From contig NZ_FOIX01000003.1 of NCBI RefSeq assembly GCF_900109615.1, forward strand, positions 310,001 to 374,000: a stretch of DNA of 64,000 bases. The letters run 5' to 3'. This document shows positions 31,853-40,140 of this stretch, piece by piece. A model generated the notes under the pieces. The model saw nothing but the letters and a program-made list of their open reading frames with translations, was not told the origin of the DNA and did not search any database. The number at the start of each line of letters is the position of its first letter. The first letter of the stretch is position 1. This DNA comes from Kaistella antarctica. GTDB taxonomy: Bacteria; Bacteroidota; Bacteroidia; Flavobacteriales; Weeksellaceae. Position numbers and translations under genes: made by a program.

Positions 31853-33280
31853 TTATTTCCCCGCCAGTTTTTTCAGCATTCCGTTAAAGATTAAGCCGTG
31901 AAAAGGCAAAACAGAATACCAATATAATCTGCCAGATAATCCGAGCGGACGAAAAGTAGCTTCTTGTTTCAATACGCCATTCTTTATGGTAAATTCTAAC
32001 CATGCTTCGCCGGGGAGTTTCATTTCAGCAAAAAGCAATAGACGTTTTTCATCTCTGTTGGCATACAAAACGCGCCAAAAATCAACAGAATCTCCAGCTT
32101 CTAAATCACTCATATTTCGGCGGCCTCTTCTTAGACCAACACCTCCGAAAAGTTTATCTAAAAACCCTCTGATTCTCCAGAGAAAGTCGGCGTAATACCA
32201 ACCAGTTTTGCCACCAATACTAAAAACGCGATCAAAGGCTTTTTCAGGATCATCTACATTTTCTTTGCGAATATCTTTGAAACAACCTTCTTCGGGAACT
32301 TCCAGATATTGCCAAACTTTACGACTGTGAAACTGATTTGAAAAGGAATCGAACCAACTTGATAAAACATCATTTTGTTTGATTTTATCAAAGGCTAAAC
32401 GAATCGCTTCATGATAAGAAAAAAGATGAATATCTAATTTTTCTGCTAGATTATTTTTGGTGGCCACAACATCAACTTTCATACTGTCGACTAAGTTTAC
32501 AGCCAGAAAATAACTGGTGGAAGTCACGAAATACAACCAATAAGAAGACAGTCTGGGCGTCATAATCGGCACTATGAAAATAGTTCTTTTCAATCCACGA
32601 ATTTCCGCATATTGAAGCAGCATTTGTTTGTAGGTAACAATGTCGGTTCCGGCGATATCATAATTCTCATTGTAGGTAAATTCTTTGCCCAGAACGCCGA
32701 CTAAAAACTGGATGACATTTCTGATCGCAATCGGTTGGCATTTGGTATTCAGCCATTTCGGTGTTACCATGACTGGTAACTTTTCGACCAAATCTCTGAT
32801 GATTTCAAAGGAGGCACTTCCGGAGCCAACGATAATTCCAGCTCGAAGACTTGTTAATCCATAAACTGAACTAGCCAAAGCTTTTTCTACTGCTTTCCGG
32901 GATTCTAAATGCTTTGAAAGTTTTTCCTCGTTAATAATTCCAGTTAGAAAAATAACTTGTTTTACATTGGTTTTTTCTAAGGCTGTTCTGAAATTATCCG
33001 CGGAAGTTTTTTCCTTTTCTTTAAAGTCACCGTCACTAGAAGACATGGAATGAATTAAGTAATAGGCAACCTCAATATCTTTCGGGATATTGTTTAAAGT
33101 TCCTTCATCTAAAAAATCATTTTCAATAACTTCGATCTGATCTATTTTATCTTTAAATAATTTCAATCCAAACCGATTTTTATCCCTTACAGAACAAACG
33201 ATATGATGACCTTCTTCTAATAACTGTATCAGAAGTCTTTTGCCAATGTAACCGGTAACGCCTGTAAGTAATATTTTCAT
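31853..33280 (-). CDS. SDR (NAD(P)H-binding) protein fused to DUF2867
   Basis: A 475-residue fusion: residues 1-300 are an atypical extended SDR (GVTGYIGKRL near residue 7, YYLIHSM, LTGII, RAGIIVGSGSASFEI), and residues about 320-470 match DUF2867 (FSIGGKTGWYYADFLWRIRG, DSVDFWRV, LLLFAEMKLPGEAWLEF, FRPLGLSGRLYWYSVLPFHG). Such fusions are common next to carotenoid or photolyase genes in Bacteroidota; function is not established. It overlaps the SRPBCC gene by 4 nt, showing translational coupling, and is the last gene of the leftward series. The predicted fusion is present in one open frame with no sign of a frameshift. Confidence 0.87.
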   Translation of the reverse strand: MKILLTGVTGYIGKRLLIQLLEEGHHIVCSVRDKNRFGLKLFKDKIDQIEVIENDFLDEGTLNNIPKDIEVAYYLIHSMSSSDGDFKEKEKTSADNFRTALEKTNVKQVIFLTGIINEEKLSKHLESRKAVEKALASSVYGLTSLRAGIIVGSGSASFEIIRDLVEKLPVMVTPKWLNTKCQPIAIRNVIQFLVGVLGKEFTYNENYDIAGTDIVTYKQMLLQYAEIRGLKRTIFIVPIMTPRLSSYWLYFVTSTSYFLAVNLVDSMKVDVVATKNNLAEKLDIHLFSYHEAIRLAFDKIKQNDVLSSWFDSFSNQFHSRKVWQYLEVPEEGCFKDIRKENVDDPEKAFDRVFSIGGKTGWYYADFLWRIRGFLDKLFGGVGLRRGRRNMSDLEAGDSVDFWRVLYANRDEKRLLLFAEMKLPGEAWLEFTIKNGVLKQEATFRPLGLSGRLYWYSVLPFHGLIFNGMLKKLAGK

Positions 33281-33762
33281 GGGGTCAGGAATTTTTTAAG
33301 GATTTTATAACGACTTTCAAAGATGAATTTAACTTTATTGTTTACTAATTTTCCGGCAACTAAATTTCCTAACATCCCCAACGGTAGTTTATAATTCACA
33401 ATATCTGTCATCATGACCTCATTGGCGGAAATTTCTTTAAAATGGTGTTCGTGATGCCACATTGCGTACGGTCCGAACCGCTGCTCATCCACGAAAAACT
33501 CTTTGTCTTCCAAATGCGTAATTTCTGTAATCCAGTTGGAACTGATGCCGGGCAAAATTCCAATTTTATAAGTGATAATTTGCCCCTTATATGTTTTAGC
33601 TGGTGGATTGTTGGTAATTCTAAACTCCATTTCTGGTGGCGTAATCTTATCTAAGTTCGCTGGGAACGTAAAAAACTCCCAAGCTTTCTCTAATGAAAGT
33701 GGTAAGACTTGCTCTGAAGTCAAGGTATAAATTCCGGATTGTTTGGTCAGATTAATTTTCAT
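33277..33762 (-). CDS. SRPBCC (START-like) family protein
   Basis: A 161-residue SRPBCC protein with a hydrophobic ligand pocket. Landmarks: EQVLPLSLEKAWEFFTFPANLDKITPP, GQIITYKIGILPGISSNWITEI, FVDEQRFGPYAMWHHEHHFKE and DIVNYKLPLGMLGN. The FGPYAMWHHEHHF pattern is frequent in cell-division-inhibitor-like SRPBCC proteins that sit beside SDR-DUF2867 genes. It overlaps the following SDR gene by 4 nt. A lipid or isoprenoid ligand is plausible given the carotenoid genes upstream, but this is inference. Confidence 0.85.
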   Translation of the reverse strand: MKINLTKQSGIYTLTSEQVLPLSLEKAWEFFTFPANLDKITPPEMEFRITNNPPAKTYKGQIITYKIGILPGISSNWITEITHLEDKEFFVDEQRFGPYAMWHHEHHFKEISANEVMMTDIVNYKLPLGMLGNLVAGKLVNNKVKFIFESRYKILKKFLTP

Positions 33763-33912
33763 TTATCGTGGAGAGATTTTGTGATTTTGTCAATATCTAT
33801 TTAATTAGAAGACATAATCGTCTATAGCAATTTTTTTAAAAATAAATGCTTCTAAGTGATTTTGAGTTTTTATTTAAAGTATCAAGAAAACAAACGCGTA
33901 AGAAAGGCAGGT

Positions 33913-34386
33913 TTATTTTTTAATAGTTGTCATTCTAGCTTCCTGGAAATATTTCATCGGGACATAGAGCATTCCGAAACATTCACCTTCTTCTTTGCCT
34001 AAATGTTTGTGATGAATCTTGTGGGCTTTTCTTAGACCTTTTAAATACCAGTTTGAAGTTTTATCAAACCATTTAAAACGGCGATGTATTAGCACATCAT
34101 GAACTAGAAAATACAGAGTTCCATAAATTAAAATTCCTAAACCGATAAAAAATAAATAATTAATTCCACCTCTGGTTCCAAACCAAAAAAGAAGAATGCT
34201 GGGAATAGCACCAACGATAAAGAAAGCGTCATTTTTTTCAAATACATGCGGGTAACCAGGTTGATGATGATCTTCGTGCAAGTACCAGCCAAAGCCGTGC
34301 ATTATAAATTTATGAGTAAACCAGGTTGCTGCTTCCATCAGGAGAACAACAACAGCTGTAAGTGCAATATATCCTAGAATTTCCAT
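33913..34386 (-). CDS. crtZ: Beta-carotene hydroxylase (fatty acid hydroxylase superfamily)
   Basis: A 157-residue inner-membrane di-iron hydroxylase. The His motifs are HKFIMH, HEDHH, and HxxFKW with KAHKIHHKH near the end, and four hydrophobic helices span the chain (residues 2-22, 50-75, 80-100). This is the CrtZ pattern: conversion of beta-carotene to zeaxanthin via cryptoxanthin. It is one gene of the crtI-crtB-hyp-crtZ series, 1 nt from the preceding gene. The next minus-strand gene lies 150 nt further on, across a gap with no gene. Confidence 0.9.
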   Translation of the reverse strand: MEILGYIALTAVVVLLMEAATWFTHKFIMHGFGWYLHEDHHQPGYPHVFEKNDAFFIVGAIPSILLFWFGTRGGINYLFFIGLGILIYGTLYFLVHDVLIHRRFKWFDKTSNWYLKGLRKAHKIHHKHLGKEEGECFGMLYVPMKYFQEARMTTIKK

Positions 34387-34387
34387 T

Positions 34388-34846
34388 TTATAATTTTAAG
34401 TAATCTTTGATGTATGATTTTAAAAATTTGTCCTCTTCATTGACGTATTCTCTTGTCAAATAAGTTCGGTCTTCTTTGATTTGATGGTTGTAGCCTAAAA
34501 TTGCGGGAGCGCTTTCTTGCGTAATTAAGCGCATCAAGCGAATTTCTAAATTACTTGGATCCATTTTCAAAGCCTGATCCATGGTTTTTTTACCATCATT
34601 AAAATAGGACATTTTCTTCAACGGGTTGAAAGCATGCTTTGCCATAAAGAATTTCCCAACCGCCAGAAATCCCGCAAATATTGGTTCTTTTGTAGTTTGG
34701 TAAGCCGTATTTGATTTGTCAATCAAAGTTTTTGCGGCACGTTCTGATTTCTCACCAGTTTGCAGCAATTTTCTATATTCTTGTAAATCCTGAGCGAACA
34801 TCACATTGGAGATTAAGATGAGTAATAATATTCCGAGTCTTTTCAT
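34388..34846 (-). CDS. Small secreted protein in the carotenoid operon, unknown function
   Basis: I do not recognise a named domain. The 152-residue product has a signal peptide (MKRLGILLLILISNVMFAQD) and a helix-rich body, with GEKSERAAKTLIDKS, FAGFLAVGKFFMAKH and NDGKKTMDQALKMDPSNLE, resembling tetratricopeptide-type helices. It overlaps the crtB stop by 1 nt and abuts crtZ, so it is certainly co-transcribed. Similar small proteins commonly lie between crtB and crtZ in flavobacteria (from memory), which suggests a conserved accessory role. Confidence 0.8.
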   Translation of the reverse strand: MKRLGILLLILISNVMFAQDLQEYRKLLQTGEKSERAAKTLIDKSNTAYQTTKEPIFAGFLAVGKFFMAKHAFNPLKKMSYFNDGKKTMDQALKMDPSNLEIRLMRLITQESAPAILGYNHQIKEDRTYLTREYVNEEDKFLKSYIKDYLKL

Positions 34847-35691
34847 TAAAGAAGGTTCAAATTTTTGTTTAGAATCATTTCGCCGAAAAGATACATTTTT
34901 CGAGCGTTAGAAACACGAATTCTTTTGGTTAATAATAATTCTGGTTTGGTGTTTCTAATTTTTTTAAACAAATTAAAATAATATTTATACGCCATAAACA
35001 CCGCTAATTTACTTGAAATCGGTAACATTTTAATACCAATTTTTGCATGGGCAAAATCTTGCGCGATATCTCTTTCAATACCGATCTTATCTTCAGCCGA
35101 AAAGTTTTTAAAATCGACGCCTGGAAAATAAGTCCTATTCAGATCATTAAAATCTGCGCTGATATCTCTTAAAAAATTGATTTTTTGGAAAGCGGCACCA
35201 AGACTTTGAGCGTAAGGTTTTAACTTTTCATATTCTAAAACGTTTCCGTCAACAAAAACTTTAAGACACATCAAACCAACAACTTCTGCTGAACCATAAA
35301 TATATTCGTTGTATTTATCGTCGCTCAAATCTTTAATTTCACTCAAATCCATCTTCATGGAATGCAAAAAAGCATCTACCAAATCTTGCGGAATTTTTTG
35401 TTCCCGCTGAGTTAGACAAAACGAGTGCAGAATGGGATTAAGCGAGATTCCTTTTTCTTTGGCTGTATGATAATTTTTTTCAAAATCATCCATCAAACCA
35501 GCTTTATCGTAATCATGAAAAGTATCTACAATCTCATCTGCCAATCTCACAAATCCGTAAATATTATAGATGTGTTGGCGAATCTCTGGTTTAAATAAGG
35601 AAGACGCCTTGTAGAACGAGGTGCTGTATTTTTCAGTAACCATTTTGGAGGATTGTCCGCAAAACGAGTTAAAAATTTCTAAATTATTCAT
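34846..35691 (-). CDS. crtB: Phytoene synthase
   Basis: A 281-residue squalene/phytoene synthase that joins two geranylgeranyl diphosphates into phytoene. Both aspartate motifs are present: RLADEIVDTFHD near residue 52 and NFLRDISADFNDLNRTYFP near residue 165-183. YSTSFYKASSLF and YIYGSAEVVGLMCL are additional family landmarks. It lies 2 nt after the crtI gene and overlaps the next by 1 nt. Confidence 0.96.
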   Translation of the reverse strand: MNNLEIFNSFCGQSSKMVTEKYSTSFYKASSLFKPEIRQHIYNIYGFVRLADEIVDTFHDYDKAGLMDDFEKNYHTAKEKGISLNPILHSFCLTQREQKIPQDLVDAFLHSMKMDLSEIKDLSDDKYNEYIYGSAEVVGLMCLKVFVDGNVLEYEKLKPYAQSLGAAFQKINFLRDISADFNDLNRTYFPGVDFKNFSAEDKIGIERDIAQDFAHAKIGIKMLPISSKLAVFMAYKYYFNLFKKIRNTKPELLLTKRIRVSNARKMYLFGEMILNKNLNLL

Positions 35692-35693
35692 GG

Positions 35694-37163
35694 TTAGAAT
35701 ATTTTGTTTTGATGTTGAAGAATATAATCAGTAACTACTTTTCCGGAGATTAAAGCTGGTGGAACACCCGGTCCTGGAACGGTTAATTGACCCGTGTAGA
35801 ATAGATTATTAATTTTTTTATTGCTGATGCTTGGTCGTAGAATAGAAGTTTGCAATAAAGTGTTGGCAAGGCCGTAAGCATTACCGCGGCAAGAGTTGTA
35901 CCGTTCTTTGAAATCCTGAACGCCAAAACTTTTCTTAAATAAAATTGAACTGCGTAAATCTACGCCAATATTTTTTTGCACGCGGTCCATTATCAAATCG
36001 AAGTATCGATCATGGATCTCCTGATTGTCTTCTAAATCAACGGCCACCGGAATTAAGAAAAAACCAACTTCCTTTCCTTCTGGACAAAGGTCTAAATCTG
36101 TTTTTGAAGAGAAATTTGCGTAGAACAAAGGTTTGGTGGGCAATTTTGGCTCATCATAAATATCTACAGCGTGTTGCCCAAAATCGGTATCGAAAAACAA
36201 ATTGTGATGTTGCAATTCTGGCACTTTTTTATCAAATGCCACATAATATAAGAAGGACGATGGCGCAAAAACTTTCTTTTGCCAATAATTGTCAGTGTAG
36301 TTTTTTTCCTCCTTCTTTAGTAACTTTTCAGTGTGCGCGTAATCTGCTCCTGAAATAACCAAGTCAGCCTCAAAACTATCAGTTGTGGTAATTACGCTCG
36401 TTGCTCTATTATTTTCAGCTTGAATTTCGGTTACATTTTGATTAATGTGAAATTCAACACCTAGCTCTTTCGCTAATTTTACCATTCCTAAAGCAACGGC
36501 ATTGAAACCACCTTTCGGATACCAAGTTCCTAAACCGAAATCGGCATGATTCATAAAATTATAAAAGGCTGGCGTATTTTGAGGTTTTGCACCCAAAAAC
36601 AAAACTGGGAATTCTAAAATGCTTTGCAGTTTTGGATTCTTAATATTCTTACGAACGGTCTGCGAAATATTTTGAACAAATAGATTTAATCGTGTCGCTG
36701 TTTCAATACTTACTAATTCTAAAAGCGATTTTCCGGGATTATAAACCAAATCTTTCATGGCAATCTCATAATTTTCGCGCGCATCTTTCATGAATTTTCG
36801 AAGATGCTTGCCACTTCCTGGCTCTACTTCTTCAAATTTTGCGATGATTTTTTCGGGATCATCAGAGATATCGATGTAATCATCTTTCCCAAAAACTACT
36901 CTGTAACCTGGTGATAATTTTTTCAGCTCATAATAATCAGAAACTTTTTTTCCAAAATCGGCGAAAAAACGCTCAAAAATATCTGGCATCCAGTACCAAC
37001 TCGGGCCCATGTCGAATTTGAAACCCTCAATTTCGAGCAAAGAAGCCCGACCGCCCAACTGTTCGTTTTTTTCTAAAACCTGAACAGAATAGCCTGCCTT
37101 AGCCATGTAACAGGCAGAAGCAAGTGAGGAAAATCCAGATCCGATAATGACAACTTTTTTCAT
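35694..37163 (-). CDS. crtI: Phytoene desaturase
   Basis: A 489-residue FAD-dependent CrtI-type desaturase. The dinucleotide fold reads VVIIGSGFSSLASACYMAKAG, followed by LEKNEQLGGRASLLEIEGF and FDMGPSWYWMPDIFERFF; the C-terminal FAD motif is LFYTGQLTVPGPGVPPALISGK. These place it with bacterial phytoene desaturases giving lycopene. First gene of the leftward crt series, divergent from the TetR gene across an 87-nt promoter region. No lycopene cyclase is encoded in the series. Confidence 0.96.
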   Translation of the reverse strand: MKKVVIIGSGFSSLASACYMAKAGYSVQVLEKNEQLGGRASLLEIEGFKFDMGPSWYWMPDIFERFFADFGKKVSDYYELKKLSPGYRVVFGKDDYIDISDDPEKIIAKFEEVEPGSGKHLRKFMKDARENYEIAMKDLVYNPGKSLLELVSIETATRLNLFVQNISQTVRKNIKNPKLQSILEFPVLFLGAKPQNTPAFYNFMNHADFGLGTWYPKGGFNAVALGMVKLAKELGVEFHINQNVTEIQAENNRATSVITTTDSFEADLVISGADYAHTEKLLKKEEKNYTDNYWQKKVFAPSSFLYYVAFDKKVPELQHHNLFFDTDFGQHAVDIYDEPKLPTKPLFYANFSSKTDLDLCPEGKEVGFFLIPVAVDLEDNQEIHDRYFDLIMDRVQKNIGVDLRSSILFKKSFGVQDFKERYNSCRGNAYGLANTLLQTSILRPSISNKKINNLFYTGQLTVPGPGVPPALISGKVVTDYILQHQNKIF

Positions 37164-37178
37164 GTTTTAAATAATGGT

Positions 37179-37203
37179 ACAAAAATATACTTTTATTTTG
37201 TAA
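37179..37203. promoter_or_regulatory. Candidate operator palindrome, crt side
   Basis: Inverted repeat TACAAAAATA ... TTATTTTGTA (8 of 10 positions match) that overlaps the crtI -7 box. Its half-sites TACAAA and TTTGTA recur in the second palindrome 22 nt away, which supports binding by one regulator, probably the TetR product next door. Confidence 0.45.
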
Positions 37204-37210
37204 ATAGAAA
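37180..37210 (-). promoter_or_regulatory. Promoter of the crtI-crtB-crtZ series
   Basis: On the minus strand TTTC is followed after 19 nt by TATTTTTG, near the Bacteroidota -33/-7 consensus, ending 17 nt before the crtI start codon. It overlaps the oppositely oriented promoter. Confidence 0.55.
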
Positions 37211-37228
37211 GTTTTTTTACTAAATTTG
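37197..37228 (+). promoter_or_regulatory. Promoter of the TetR-photolyase series
   Basis: TTTG, 20 nt, then TAAATTTG, matching the Bacteroidota consensus, 22 nt before the TetR start codon at 37251. It overlaps the -33 region of the divergent crtI promoter, so one regulator could control both. Confidence 0.6.
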
Positions 37229-37243
37229 TACTTTAATTACAAA
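37225..37243. promoter_or_regulatory. Candidate operator palindrome, TetR side
   Basis: Near-perfect 19-nt palindrome TTTGTACTT-T-AATTACAAA (8 of 9 arm positions) overlapping the -7 box and the likely start of transcription of the TetR series. It shares TTTGTA/TACAAA half-sites with the crt-side palindrome. Confidence 0.5.
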
Positions 37244-37250
37244 CCAAGAT

Positions 37251-37919
37251 ATGAAAAATACTGAATTAACACAGGAGATAATCTTAGATCTTTACTCAAA
37301 ATACGTTTTAAGAAATAATAAGAAGCCGCTGAATGTTTTTACGTTCTGCGATGACCATGGAATTAGTGAAGCCGAATTTTATTCGTTCTACGCCAACTTC
37401 GATCAACTGGAAGCAGATTACTTAAAGTTTTTTATGGACCAAAGTATGCTTTTGATCACGGCTGAAGAAAATTACTACCACGAGCATCCCAAAACAAAAC
37501 TGCTTTCTTTTTACTATACTTTCTTTGAGCAATTAACGCTGAATCGAAGTCTCGTAATCTATCTGATTGCTTCCGATAAAAATAATCTGGATAATTTGAA
37601 AAAATTGTGGTCTCTTAAAAAGGAGTTCCAACTGTTTATTAAGTCATTAAATATTTCCGAACCATTAATGGATAATGTTAATGAACGAATGGAAAAGATG
37701 GAGCGCTATAAAAATAAGGGAATCGAGGAATTATATTGGGGTCACTTCATGGCTACTTTAAAATTCTGGCTTGATGATACCAGTCCAAACTTTGAAAAAA
37801 CAGATATTTTTATCGAGAAGTCAGTTGATACAAGCTTTGAACTTTTCGAAATAAAACCATTAAAGAAGTTAATCGATTTAGGAAAATTTCTTTTTAATGA
37901 AAAAGTAAAAAACAAATAA
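37251..37919 (+). CDS. TetR-like transcriptional regulator
   Basis: A 222-residue regulator. The N-terminal helix-turn-helix region reads QEIILDLYSKYVLRN ... FTFCDDHGISEAEFYSFYANFDQLEADYL, corresponding to the TetR pattern in which GVSxxTFYxxF is replaced by GISEAEFYSFY. The remaining helices form the ligand domain with no recognisable effector signature. It heads the rightward series, overlaps the AarF start by 1 nt (TAATG), and faces crtI. Two palindromes with matching half-sites lie in the shared promoter region, so it probably regulates both directions and itself (inference). Confidence 0.82.
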   Translation: MKNTELTQEIILDLYSKYVLRNNKKPLNVFTFCDDHGISEAEFYSFYANFDQLEADYLKFFMDQSMLLITAEENYYHEHPKTKLLSFYYTFFEQLTLNRSLVIYLIASDKNNLDNLKKLWSLKKEFQLFIKSLNISEPLMDNVNERMEKMERYKNKGIEELYWGHFMATLKFWLDDTSPNFEKTDIFIEKSVDTSFELFEIKPLKKLIDLGKFLFNEKVKNK

Positions 37920-39232
37920 TGAAAACATTAGATAAAATACCCACAAGCAAAATCCAAAGAGCCAGTAAATTAATCTCCACAGGCGCTAAAGTTGGCGTCA
38001 ACTATTTGAAATATTACGGAGATAAAATTACGAAAACCGAAGAAGAGGCCAAGAATACGCTTAATGAAAATAATGCGACTGACATTTATGACGGTTTGAA
38101 AGAGCTGAAAGGAAGCGCCTTGAAAGTTGCCCAAATGCTCAGCATGGAAAAAAATATTTTACCAGCAGCGTATGTGGAGAAATTTTCTTTATCGCAGTTT
38201 CAAGTTCCCCCTTTGTCAGCGCCGTTGGTAGCCAAGATTTTTAAAACTTATTTCGGAAAAAAACCGACCGAACTTTTCGATCATTTCGAACCAAATTCTA
38301 CCAACGCGGCCAGTATTGGTCAGGTTCACAAAGCGATGAAAGATGGAAAAGAGTTGGCGGTTAAGATTCAATATCCGGGAGTTTCAGATTCTATTTCATC
38401 TGACTTAGCGATGGTAAAACCGATTGCCATGAAGATGTTTAATATTAAAGGAAAGAATTCTGATCAGTATTTCAAAGAAGTTGAGGATAAATTATTAGAA
38501 GAAACAGATTACGTTTTAGAGATCAACCAAAGTTTAGAAATCAGAAAAAGTTGTGAAAACTTGCCTAATCTGGCTTTTCCAGATTACTATTCAGAATATT
38601 CAAATGATCGAATTATCACCATGGATTGGATGCATGGCAAGCATCTCTCCACTTTTTGTGCAGAAAATAAGGATCCAGAATTAGCCAATCAAGTCGGACA
38701 GGCGCTTTGGGATTTCTACATGTTTCAAATTCATCACTTGAAAAAAGTGCACGCTGATCCGCATCCCGGAAATTTCTTAGTTTCTCCTGAAGGAACTTTA
38801 ATTGCGATTGATTTTGGATGCATGAAAACCATTCCGCAAGATTTTTACATTCCTTATTTTGAATTGGCGGTTCGTGAAAACTTGGATAATAAAGAATTTT
38901 TAGATGCTAAATTGCTGGAATTAGAAATCATCCGTTTAGATGATTCTGAAGATGAGAAACAATTTTTTACTGAAATATTTTACGAATTGTTGTACTTATT
39001 CACAACGCCTTTCCAAGAAGAAAACTTTAATTTCTCTGACGGGAAATTCTTTGCAGCCATTGCCGAACTTGGCCAGAAATATGCGAAGAATACGCAGATG
39101 AAAGGTAGAAATGCCAATCGTGGATCGCGTCATTTTATTTATATGAACCGTACATTTTTTGGCTTATACAATTTAATGCACGACATTAAAGCGAATAATA
39201 TTATCATTAACAACTATAAAAAATTTCAGTAA
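37919..39232 (+). CDS. AarF/UbiB (ABC1) atypical kinase family protein
   Basis: A 437-residue atypical protein-kinase-like ATPase. The family KxGQ motif region appears as LKGSALKVAQMLSMEK, the A-rich nucleotide loop as NAASIGQVHKAM, followed by LAVKIQYPG, the catalytic HADPHPGNFLV and the metal motif AIDFGCMK. Members affect ubiquinone or isoprenoid lipid metabolism, apparently as ATPases that handle membrane lipids. Flavobacteria make menaquinone, so a link to carotenoid or other isoprenoid lipids is more likely here (inference). It overlaps the TetR stop by 1 nt. Confidence 0.93.
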   Translation: MKTLDKIPTSKIQRASKLISTGAKVGVNYLKYYGDKITKTEEEAKNTLNENNATDIYDGLKELKGSALKVAQMLSMEKNILPAAYVEKFSLSQFQVPPLSAPLVAKIFKTYFGKKPTELFDHFEPNSTNAASIGQVHKAMKDGKELAVKIQYPGVSDSISSDLAMVKPIAMKMFNIKGKNSDQYFKEVEDKLLEETDYVLEINQSLEIRKSCENLPNLAFPDYYSEYSNDRIITMDWMHGKHLSTFCAENKDPELANQVGQALWDFYMFQIHHLKKVHADPHPGNFLVSPEGTLIAIDFGCMKTIPQDFYIPYFELAVRENLDNKEFLDAKLLELEIIRLDDSEDEKQFFTEIFYELLYLFTTPFQEENFNFSDGKFFAAIAELGQKYAKNTQMKGRNANRGSRHFIYMNRTFFGLYNLMHDIKANNIIINNYKKFQ

Positions 39233-39234
39233 AA

Positions 39235-39510
39235 GTGGATTTAACCATTGAACAAATCGACCGAGTTATTGAAATGGCTTGGGAAGATCGAACCCCTTTT
39301 GAAGCAATTAAATATCAGTTTTCTTTGGCAGAAAAAGATGTAATCGCTTTAATGAGGGCTGAACTGAAAAGAAGTTCTTTTAATTTATGGCGCGCTCGAG
39401 TCAATTCGGGAGTAAGTCAAAAACATTTGTTTAAGAGAAATAATGAAATTGACCGGTTTAAATGTAGCCGACAAAAAATGATTTCAGGAAATAAAATTAG
39501 TAAGAGATAA
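39235..39510 (+). CDS. TIGR03643 family protein
   Basis: A 91-residue protein of the TIGR03643 family, with the signature IDRVIEMAWEDRTPFEAIKYQFSLAE and VIALMRAELKRSSFNLWRARV. The start is GTG, 2 nt after the AarF stop. The sequence looks like a small helix-turn-helix-type protein, with a basic tail. Family members sit beside photolyase or cryptochrome genes and DUF2256 genes in many bacteria; function is unknown. The stop codon directly precedes the flavin reductase ATG. Confidence 0.9.
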   Translation: MDLTIEQIDRVIEMAWEDRTPFEAIKYQFSLAEKDVIALMRAELKRSSFNLWRARVNSGVSQKHLFKRNNEIDRFKCSRQKMISGNKISKR

Positions 39511-40134
39511 ATGCAAAATGAGGTAGAAATGGTGTCAATGACAGCCGATGAAATTTCGAAAGCAGAAAAGCTTTTTCGAACGAAGTTCATTAATTCTTTA
39601 GCTGGAATTCGTCAGGTTGTTTTGATTGGTACAAAGTCGAATGACGGTCAGGAAAATGTAGCCATTTTTAATTCGTTAATTCATTTGGGTGCCCATCCGC
39701 CATTGTTGGGATTTATTTCGAGACCCGATTCTGTCGAACGAGATACCTTGCGAAATATCAAAGAATCGGAAAGTTATACCTTAAATTTTGTGCATAAAAA
39801 ATGGCTGAAAGAAGCGCATCAGACATCAGCAAGATATCAGAAAGAGGAGTCGGAATTTGAGGCAGTTGGCTTGAAACCAGAATATTTAGGACAATGTCTT
39901 GCACCTTTTGTGAAAGAGTCAGCGATTAAAGTAGAGTTGAAATTGAAGCAAATTTTAAATATTGAAATCAATAAAACCATTATGGTTATAGGCCAGATTG
40001 AGTGTGTGCATCTGCCGAAAGATCGACTAGCTAAAGATGGATTAGTTGATCCTACAGATTTGTTATTGAGCGGTGGATTAGATGCGTATTACGATAGTGA
40101 TTTTTTAGATCAGTTGCCGTATGCAAAACCATAA
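39511..40134 (+). CDS. Flavin reductase-like FMN-binding protein
   Basis: A 207-residue flavin reductase family protein (split-barrel FMN fold). Landmarks: VVLIGTKSNDGQENVAIFNSLIHLGAHPPLLGFISRP, TLRNIKESESYTLNFV, and IMVIGQIECVHLP. It could supply reduced flavin or act as an FMN oxidoreductase. The gene abuts TIGR03643 and precedes DUF2256 by 6 nt. The translation start could alternatively be one of the Met residues about 6-10 codons in (MVSM), but the abutting stop and start favour 39511. Confidence 0.88.
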   Translation: MQNEVEMVSMTADEISKAEKLFRTKFINSLAGIRQVVLIGTKSNDGQENVAIFNSLIHLGAHPPLLGFISRPDSVERDTLRNIKESESYTLNFVHKKWLKEAHQTSARYQKEESEFEAVGLKPEYLGQCLAPFVKESAIKVELKLKQILNIEINKTIMVIGQIECVHLPKDRLAKDGLVDPTDLLLSGGLDAYYDSDFLDQLPYAKP

Positions 40135-40140
40135 TTCAAT

